The notes beneath the pieces are model-generated. The model was not told where the DNA came from. It searched no databases and was given only the letters and a program-made list of their open reading frames with translations. Source: Amphibalanus amphitrite (lineage: Eukaryota > Arthropoda > Thecostraca > Balanomorpha > Balanidae). Taken from it: a DNA stretch of 64,000 nt. Numbering within the stretch: the stretch's first letter is position 1; each line of letters opens with the position of its first letter. This document shows positions 58,401 to 64,000 of the stretch, piece by piece. The stretch lies in assembly GCF_019059575.1 (NCBI RefSeq), contig NW_024881587.1, forward strand, positions 651,001 through 715,000, read 5' to 3'. A program made the position numbers and the translations under genes.

Positions 58401-61400
58401 GAGACCCCATTGGATTTCAAGTCCAACGCCTTAACCACTCGGCCACGACTGCTCGCCAGCAAACGGGTAATAAGGGTTTTGATAATATAAACATTATCGC
58501 AAAATTGCAGTTGCCATAGTGGCACAACATTAATTGCAAACAAATGACGTGATCAATGAGCATCCCGGTACCAGGCGGTCTGGATGGTGACGCAACCTTA
58601 ACTCCACTCCTGGGCGAGCGGATCACTGACGTCGGTTCGGTCGGGCAGCCCGGTTAGAATCGCTTTGGGAACATGCTGCCTCTTTTTTAGGGCCAACAAG
58701 AACCGAGGATTTAGCAGGCCGAGCTTAATGCACGGCCGCAAGCAAAATAGCATAACCCTTAAGTCCCATCCTATTAAATGTCCTGGTTAGTAACCATAAA
58801 GTCTACTTCATTTCGAATTTTTATGAAGGTCAATCATCAACCAAGTAGCGATGTTAGATATTATAAAAAAAAAATGAACAATGTTTCCTCCCTGAGCTCA
58901 ATCAATTAAATATGTGTCAAGTATGACAGCACTGGGCAATCGTCCCGCCGCGTACTGACCTCCTGTCGTGAGGCCTTCAGGTCGTAGATGAACAGGTCGG
59001 AGCGGGAGGGGCCACTGCTGGCGCGAGAGGTCACTGAGCAGAGCAGCGAGCTGGACGGACTGGCGGCCGCTAGGTGCAGTACCCTGCCAGACAGGGAGAA
59101 TGGTGAGTGGTGACGTCACACAGGACAGCGGTGACGTCAAACGGGACACGGTGACGCCAGACAGGACACGCTGACGTCAAACAAACGGGACACGGTGACG
59201 TCAAACAAGACACGGTGACGCCAGACGAGACAACAGTGACGCCAAACGGGACGATGGTGACGTCCAACGGGACGATGGTGACGTCCAACGGGACGATGGT
59301 GACGTCCAACGGGACGATGGTGACGTCCAACGGGACGATGGTGACGTCCAACGGGACGATGGTGACGTCCCGTTGGACGTCACCATTTCGAGCGGCACCA
59401 TTTAGACCAAGGTGACGTCACCGTTCGAGCGATGGTGACGTCGAGCACGGTCGGCATGCCACTCAGCCATACCCGTGGGATTAGTTCATTTCAGCAAGAC
59501 CGGCAAGACACCCTTTTGGATATATAAAAGTTGACATCTAATACATGGCTGTCCCGTGACGACGGTGGGGACTGATATCCAAAGTAATCTTGCTGACATC
59601 CACCTCCTATCCCCCGGTACAGGTGGGGGCTGAATCCTACTATTCTCCTGGCTCCTATCCCGTAGTAGGGACGGAGACTGAGCACTGGCACCCACCTCCT
59701 GTCCCGTGGGACGGACGGAGACTCCCACTGGCACCCACCTCCTGTCTCGCAGCGCGGGCTGCGCGTCGCCGGTGAGCTCCAGCACCTGTCGCCGTTTGGA
59801 GACGTCGTGCAGGCGCACCTCGCCGGACGCCGAGCCGTAGGCCAGCAGCTGTCCGTTCAGCCAGCAGCAGGAGAGCACCGGCGAGCGGCAGCGCATCGTG
59901 CACACCTGCCTGAGAGAGGACACAGGGCACAGTAACAGCTCAGATACTGCGGGCTACGTGCGACTGAGACATCGCCACTTCACTGAACACTTCCCGCCTT
60001 GACTGGCATTGCAAACGGCACTGGACAGGACCGCCCAACGACACACTTATGCCGTCGGGTCGCGTTGAACAGAGGCTCACGTCAGTAATTGACGGGCGAT
60101 AGCGGGAAGGGTCGGCCGGGCCTCACCTGGCGGGCGGCGGGGCCGGCTCCCAGACGCGCACGCCGCCGTCCATGTCTGCCGTGGCCAGCAGGGTGCCGGC
60201 CGTGTTGAACCGGCACTGGGTGATGGCGGAGCGGTGTCCCGGCAGCGACTCCTGCCAGACAGACGGACAGGTGAGCCACCTCAGAACCAGTGAACAAATA
60301 GAGAGCTATCCGCAAAACGGGACAGCAACAGCATACAGCCTGTAGTGTTTTACGATGCATAGATGATATCCGCATCACCTCCATATTGTTCAGCAGAGAG
60401 GTCACCCTCAGTTTCCACACTGACAGTGACACCCACAACTGATCTACCCACTCCCTCTCCCTCCCCACTCCGCCCCACCACGGACCTGTCCCAGCAGCAC
60501 GGGCCCGGTGCCGCCGGTGTCGGGCAGCGTCTCGGTGACCTGGGACTCCCCCGCCGCCGCCGCCGGGCGCCGGCCAGCCGAGATGGAGCGGGCCACGCGC
60601 GGGGGCGCCACCGGCTCCGTCCGCGCCGCCGCCGCACCGCTGACCGACAGACGGTCAGGCCAGGTCAGACGGATGTCACATTAAGAAGCTGCAGCGGCAG
60701 TTACATGTCTACAAAAAGTTACCGGCCCCGACACCCAATCAGAGCCAGCCCCTGGGACTGTTTTTGGCGTGCGAGCTTTGCCGTCCGTGTGCACTGCTGT
60801 CTAGTAGCAAGAATATCAAATCAATCTCTTCATTTTCTCTTTTCAAAACACATGCACTGTGATATCCTAGTCTCCCGCACTCACAGATACTCTTTTGGGT
60901 CGCCTTCTTAGGTATGACAACCGGCTCGCTGATAAAGTCCTTGAATAACTGTAAACCTAGTTAGACGATGCATATCGGCACGACCGGCTCCCTCCGTCTC
61001 CCGTCTCCCGGTGCCCGCCTCACCCGGCGCCGGCGCGGACCGAGCCCGGCGAGCGCCGCCTCGAGCCGGGCGACGTCGAGCCGATTGAGCGCGCGATCAG
61101 CGAGCGCAGCTTCGACGACGACGAGCTGTCCACGCTAGGCGTCTCGCTGAAACGGAGCCGGCAGCGGCGCTCAGCGCGGCTCACAGTGGACTGGGGGCTC
61201 GGGAATCGGACGGCGTCGACGGTTTCCGACGTACTGTGTGTCCTCCACGACTAGATAAACGTTGGCCGATAGCTTAAGCTTAGCAAGCATTTGTGCGGTC
61301 TCTTGCAAAAGACAAAATACATTTGAATGACGATTGTTACTCATTATTGATCGAAACTATCTCCAGATTTAATAAACGTAATCAATAATCATGTACGAAA

Positions 61401-63312
61401 ACCAGAGTTGAGGCAATAGGCATGCTCTTTTTGCTACTTGCTTCCACTCCATGTACCGTCATGGCGGCGGCTCTCCGGCACCGGCCCACCCTCCTGAGGG
61501 GAGGGGGGGGGGTGATCTCGGGGCGGCCGGTCGGCCCGACTCACTGCGCCACCACGTTGAAGTCGTCCATGATGGGCTGAGCGGGCAGCAGCTCGGGCGG
61601 CGGCGCGGCGCCGGCGCCTGTCAGCGCCTCCAGCCGGCTGCGCAGGTCCATGTTCTCGCGCTGCAACTGCAGCATCAGCGCCGAGTCCTCCTGGTACTGG
61701 GCCAGCGTCGGGCGCGGCATGCACTGGCGGCCGCCCAGCGGACGTTATGACTTATGACACAGGTGAGCAGCCAGCACCACAGCAGATCACGGTATACACG
61801 GAGCGCAAAACACGGGGTAAGCTCCGTGGTCTATCACGATAGATCGTGACACGTCATAGCAGCTCAGCCCACAGTCGACGCGTTACCACCGCAAACTGAT
61901 AGACCATGGCAGAATGATACGTAACCATTATAATTTGTTCACATAAAAACACAACATCGAACCACTCAAGATGGCGCTTGGGTTTCGGAAGGGCCAGCTT
62001 ACCTGAAAGACAATGGCCAGGAAGTTATGGAGCGACACGGCGAGTGTGTCCTGCCACTGGCGACTGAAGAAGACGGAGAACGTCGGGTGGTCCTCGGGCG
62101 CCTTCAGGAATGGTAGCGCTGCAGGCACGGACGCTAGTCAGGCAGAAAGGAACACCCAGGCTCTCACCGAAAACCATGTCGCAACAAAGAGGATCCTGAG
62201 CAAAAAAAAAAACGAACCAAAATCGATTCTCAAACAAAACGACTGAAAACCTCGTCAAACCAATGCTGACCCCTGTCGCAACTGCAGCGCTTACCGAACC
62301 AGTCGCGCCACTCGGGTCGGTTGTGAATCTCCGGAGCCATCTTCTCGAAGAACTCGTGGACCTTGTCGCGGTTGCGGTTGCCGGCCGTCTCAGTTGACGA
62401 GGTTGCCTGGACCACGTACCGCCGCATCAGCGCGATACCCAGGTCCCGGGCGGCTGTGGGAGCAGAGCACACAAGTCACAGCCTCAGAGCCCAGAGGTTC
62501 CAAGCAGCTGCTGCAGCAAAGCACACGTCATGAGCGGACAGCAGATGCCAGAGCAAAGCACATATGTCACAAGGTACTAGACAACAAAGAACACATGTCC
62601 CAGACCCAGATCGTGGGCAACTGCTTCAGTTACAGTAATCTCAAAGGTCTTGGGCAGCTGCCAGAGCAACATACAGCAAACAAGAGAGCAAATGGGAGAA
62701 GAGCAGACAGAAGCATATTAAAGAGATACAGTGAACCATGAAAACTTACCAATAATCTGATGAGCTTCCAAGTGCCTAAATATGTGTTTGTCTAAGTGAG
62801 ACCACATTGTTCTTAGCTGCTGCAGCTCAAGGTTTTGAACACTGGACATGAGAATCTCCATTATCTTATCAACCTGAAATGAAATTATTGTCAATGTAAG
62901 GTCCATGGTACCTTAGCTCATGTTCAAATGAATAGCGAGCAGTCAACAGAGTTCTAAATCACTCTATTTCTTCTTCTCATGTTGAGGAACTAATTGATCT
63001 CCTCCTGTTGCTAATTGAATTGACTGTTACCTATATTTATTCCAGAACTTGTATCAACCATTGACCAATCCACCACCCATAAATAGACCATAATTACTTC
63101 TAGTAGGTATGCAGAGTAGTCAAGAAAAATATGAGTCATAAACAAGAATACAAATCAAAATGCCTATTTATGCAGGACACTAATTCACTTACCCGGAAAC
63201 CATGATCCTTGCTGGCTTTAGCATCAGAATCAAAACTCTTTAATGCAGTAGCAAATCCCCTTGATACTAAATATTCCCTAACCAATGTGTCGGTGAACTG
63301 GATGTGAGCCAT
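46427..63312 (-). CDS. WDR91: WD repeat-containing protein 91
   Basis: Rab7 effector that restrains the Beclin1/Vps34 kinase so that early endosomes mature to late endosomes. Thirteen minus-strand exons join in phase: 63312-63193, 62873-62750, 62453-62295, 62118-62003, 61723-61545, 61146-61024, 60639-60486, 60251-60127, 59909-59739, 59083-58960, 47698-47480, 47175-46981 and 46570-46427, for 650 residues (human 747). The N-terminal LisH-like part reads [29 protein letters not shown]; then [36 protein letters not shown]; a short coiled coil ([15 protein letters not shown]); a Ser/Arg-rich linker (less certain, exons 6-7); and C-terminal WD40 repeats ([50 protein letters not shown], ending SLLLPS). 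Intron 11 has a GC donor. Confidence 0.93.
46571..46998. repeat. 22-bp minisatellite filling WDR91 intron 12
   Basis: About 17 units of GTTACCCGGTGGAGCCCCGT(CC) and variants span nearly the whole 410-base intron and run 18 bases into exon 12. On the coding strand each unit reads like CTCTACCAGGTAACGGAC, so it contains the exon-12 end and its splice donor. Confidence 0.85.
47677..47777. repeat. Direct duplication of the exon 11 splice acceptor
   Basis: A 28-base segment (CCGCCGGCAGGCTCAGCGTG followed by CACTGGGG) occurs at 47677-47704 and 47750-47777. On the coding strand this is the polypyrimidine end, AG and first 21 bases of exon 11. The upstream copy (larger coordinates) is a decoy acceptor. 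Confidence 0.8.
49186..50368. mobile_element. TTAN-family element, first arm of a head-to-head pair
   Basis: TTAA at 49186-49189, left terminus CCCGCGCCCCGTTGGG; right terminus CAACGGGGCGAGGG then TTAA at 50365-50368. G-run CATTTTGG C-run and G-run CCAAAATGG C-run hairpins near the two ends. AGGTCAAGGTCA tracts at about 49657-49695. Inserted in the left terminal repeat of the TA-flanked element. Confidence 0.8.
50365..51544. mobile_element. TTAN-family element, second arm of the pair (opposite orientation)
   Basis: Shares the TTAA at 50365-50368 with its neighbour and ends GGGCGCGGG then TTAA at 51541-51544. It is a near-complete inverted copy of 49186-50368. The pair therefore forms a palindrome of about 2.36 kb centred near 50367. 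Confidence 0.8.
51545..52565. other. Interior of the TA-flanked element, no gene
   Basis: 51840-52080 is GC-rich with overlapping frames on both strands but no recognised domain. A C run at about 52270-52282 is followed by AACCTTAACCCTAAC. Nothing else recognised. Confidence 0.35.
52566..54252. mobile_element. TTAN-family element, boundaries uncertain
   Basis: Starts TTAACCCTCAACG. It contains the GAGCTAGCGCCTCGCGG and CGAGACCATGTTTGGCCGG blocks shared with 6.8-8.4 kb and ends near GGGCGAGGG at about 54246-54254, without a matching TTAN. The interior is diverged from the 6.8-8.4 kb copies. Confidence 0.45.
54255..55149. other. Spacer within the TA-flanked element
   Basis: Mixed DNA with C-rich stretches (54345-54385) and a GC-rich part (54990-55140). 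No exon or RNA recognised. Confidence 0.35.
55150..56072. mobile_element. TTAN-family element with TTAG target duplication
   Basis: TTAG at 55150-55153, terminus CCCTCGCCCGCACATG; right terminus CATGTGCGGGCGAGGG and TTAG at 56069-56072: perfect 16-base inverted repeat and 4-bp duplication. G-run GGTTGCCAC C-run hairpins lie inside both ends. AGGTCAGGTCA and TGACCTTGACC tracts in the interior. Non-coding. Confidence 0.85.
57579..58370. other. WDR91 intron 10 spacer
   Basis: No repeat family or exon recognised between the transposon nest and the tRNA. Mostly A+T-rich with a GC-rich patch at 57960-58010. Confidence 0.4.
58371..58452 (-). tRNA. tRNA-Ser (anticodon UGA)
   Basis: 82-nt cloverleaf on the minus strand. 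The acceptor stem GCAGTCG pairs with CGGCTGC (one G-T pair), discriminator G. The D arm contains GGCCGAGTGGTTAAGGC. The anticodon loop CTTGAAA gives TGA. A long variable arm (GGGGTCTCCCC) is typical of serine tRNAs, and the T arm is GGTTCGAACC. A TTTT run follows within about 10 nt as the RNA polymerase III terminator. It lies inside WDR91 intron 10 on the same strand. Confidence 0.95.
58453..58959. other. WDR91 intron 10, exon-proximal part
   Basis: No further gene seen; it carries the tRNA 5' flank and the beginning of intron 10 of WDR91. Confidence 0.4.
59111..59445. repeat. 21-bp minisatellite with TGACGTC in every unit
   Basis: 59245-59370 holds about six near-identical units of GATGGTGACGTCCAACGGGA; degenerate units extend to 59111 and 59445. 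A short inverted copy (CCCGTTGGACGTCACCAT) ends the perfect part. TGACGTC(A) is the cAMP-response-element core. It lies in WDR91 intron 9; frames of VTIVPLD repeats are artefacts. Confidence 0.8.
59595..59760. repeat. ~43-bp tandem repeat containing the exon 9 splice donor
   Basis: CACTGGCACCCACCTCCTGT(C) occurs at 59683 and 59726, with weaker copies to about 59595. On the coding strand this is GACAGGAG|GTGGGTGCCAG, the end of WDR91 exon 9 and its donor; the second copy is a decoy donor 43 bases into the intron. Confidence 0.7.
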
Positions 63313-63544
63313 CTTGGTCTGAAAAACAGCAGAGTAAGCATTCGTCACCTATTTTACATCAAGGAGCTTTATAATGTTCAGAGATCATGGCCAATGAAAT
63401 TAATGGTGTGAAGTGCTTTAGCAAGGAACATAGTGAGAATAAATACATGAAGAATCATTGACCTTTTCCTCGAAGAAGAAAAAAACAATGCCAAAAGTTA
63501 TATTTAATGCGATGAGCTTAGCTTTTCGCCACAAGCCTTCATCA
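63313..63544. promoter_or_regulatory. WDR91 upstream region
   Basis: Immediately upstream of the ATG the coding strand reads TTTTTCAG then ACCAAGATGG, so the ATG may follow a 5' UTR intron acceptor. The true promoter could therefore be further right. No TATA box or CpG island seen. Confidence 0.3.
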
Positions 63545-63548
63545 AACC

Positions 63549-63660
63549 AACAAAATGACACAATACAAAATTCAACATTCATGAATTTTGTATCGTGTCA
63601 TTTTGTTTCAAAATTCATGAATTTTGAATTTTGTAGCATATCATTTTGTTGGTTTGAGAA
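63549..63660. repeat. AT-rich hairpin with a third partial copy
   Basis: AACAAAATGACACAATACAA.. pairs with ..TTGTATCGTGTCATTTTGTT over about 27 bases with a 7-base loop; a third, variant copy follows to 63650. It directly precedes the retrotransposon coding fragment. Confidence 0.65.
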
Positions 63661-64000
63661 AGGCTTGCCCTGTTTGAGAAAGGTGCCCTGGGATTAACTC
63701 TGCACCCAGCTTCGCACACCATCTTCGATCTGGATGAGCAGACCTCTGCGTCAGAGGAGCAACTTCATCTCCCAGCTATCGACGGATACGCTCACAGGAT
63801 CCAGCTGAAGCCTGACGCTGTGCCTAAAGCGTTCAAGCTTCGTCGTCTGCCTCTCTCAGTCCGGGAGGAGGTGTCAGCCGAACTCAATCGACTTCTCCGA
63901 GCTGACGTCATCGAACGAGCAGACGCGTCTCAGTGGGTCAGCCCACTGGCTGTCACTCGCAAGAAGGATGGCAAACTTCGCATCTGCACTGATCTTCGAT
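63658..64000 (+). mobile_element. LTR retrotransposon pol fragment (Ty3/Gypsy-like reverse transcriptase), cut by window end
   Basis: An open frame of about 114 codons runs off the right edge. After a protease-RT linker (FDLDEQTSASEE) it shows the start of the RT domain: HRIQLKPDAVPK, VREEVSAELNRLLRADVIE, SQWVSPLAVTRKKDGKLRIC. This order (substrate-grip region, then the KKDG-K-R-C-D motif) fits Ty3/Gypsy pol. No in-frame stop is seen in the visible part; whether the element is complete cannot be judged. Confidence 0.8.

Noticed and set aside
60363..60911. 182-codon plus frame
   Set aside because: Antisense shadow of WDR91 exon 7 and intron sequence.

Overview
The window is animal nuclear DNA. 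It holds intron-rich genes with GT-AG splice sites, orthologues of conserved animal proteins, a nuclear tRNA-Ser, and a very dense load of transposable elements. Protein similarity and the element types suggest an arthropod, perhaps a crustacean, but the species cannot be fixed from sequence alone. All gene models below were built by joining exons by eye with phase-consistent splice sites. Similarity statements come from memory of the families, not from a search.

Host genes, left to right: an orphan first exon with a mitochondrial-type presequence on the minus strand (3.05-3.29 kb, in a CpG-rich block); UBE2N/bendless (+, 4 exons, 16.9-18.1 kb); SYF2 (-, 4 exons, 20.4-22.4 kb, convergent with UBE2N); the last two exons of a PHD-finger protein (+, 33.3-34.0 kb); cyclin J (+, 6 exons, 37.0-39.8 kb); a HIGD2A-like cytochrome oxidase assembly factor (-, 2 exons, 40.3-44.5 kb, convergent with cyclin J); and WDR91 (-, 13 exons, 46.4-63.3 kb) with a tRNA-Ser(UGA) gene inside its 11.3-kb intron 10. 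The right edge cuts through the reverse transcriptase of an LTR retrotransposon. These genes serve unrelated housekeeping roles (ubiquitin signalling, splicing, cell cycle, respiration, endosome maturation). Nothing indicates an operon-like system.

Most of the remaining DNA is nested mobile elements. The most striking set is a superfamily of about 0.9-1.2 kb non-coding elements. They have short termini starting CCC (CCCTCGCC, CCCGCGCC or CCCTATTAG), G-run/C-run hairpins just inside each end, interiors full of AGGTCA half-sites, and 4-bp target duplications TTAA or TTAG. Several insertions can be shown directly because the interrupted target is present intact in a sister copy: 6.8-8.4 kb, 29.4-30.3 kb, and a four-level nest at 47.9-57.6 kb inside WDR91 intron 10. 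Other elements include two hAT-type elements with 8-bp duplications (16.3 and 26.5-29.4 kb), a TA-flanked 7.3-kb element with 140-bp inverted repeats (49.0-56.3 kb), and a 6.6-kb foldback whose arms are 15-bp tandem repeats (25.6-32.2 kb). Six copies of a repeat carrying CACGTG palindromes lie at 5.8-14.0 kb. There are also a 5'-truncated non-LTR retrotransposon (34.5-35.1 kb) and several small hairpin MITEs. No transposase was recognised for any DNA element here, so all look non-autonomous.

In WDR91, two splice donors and one acceptor are embedded in local tandem duplications, and one intron uses a GC-AG boundary.
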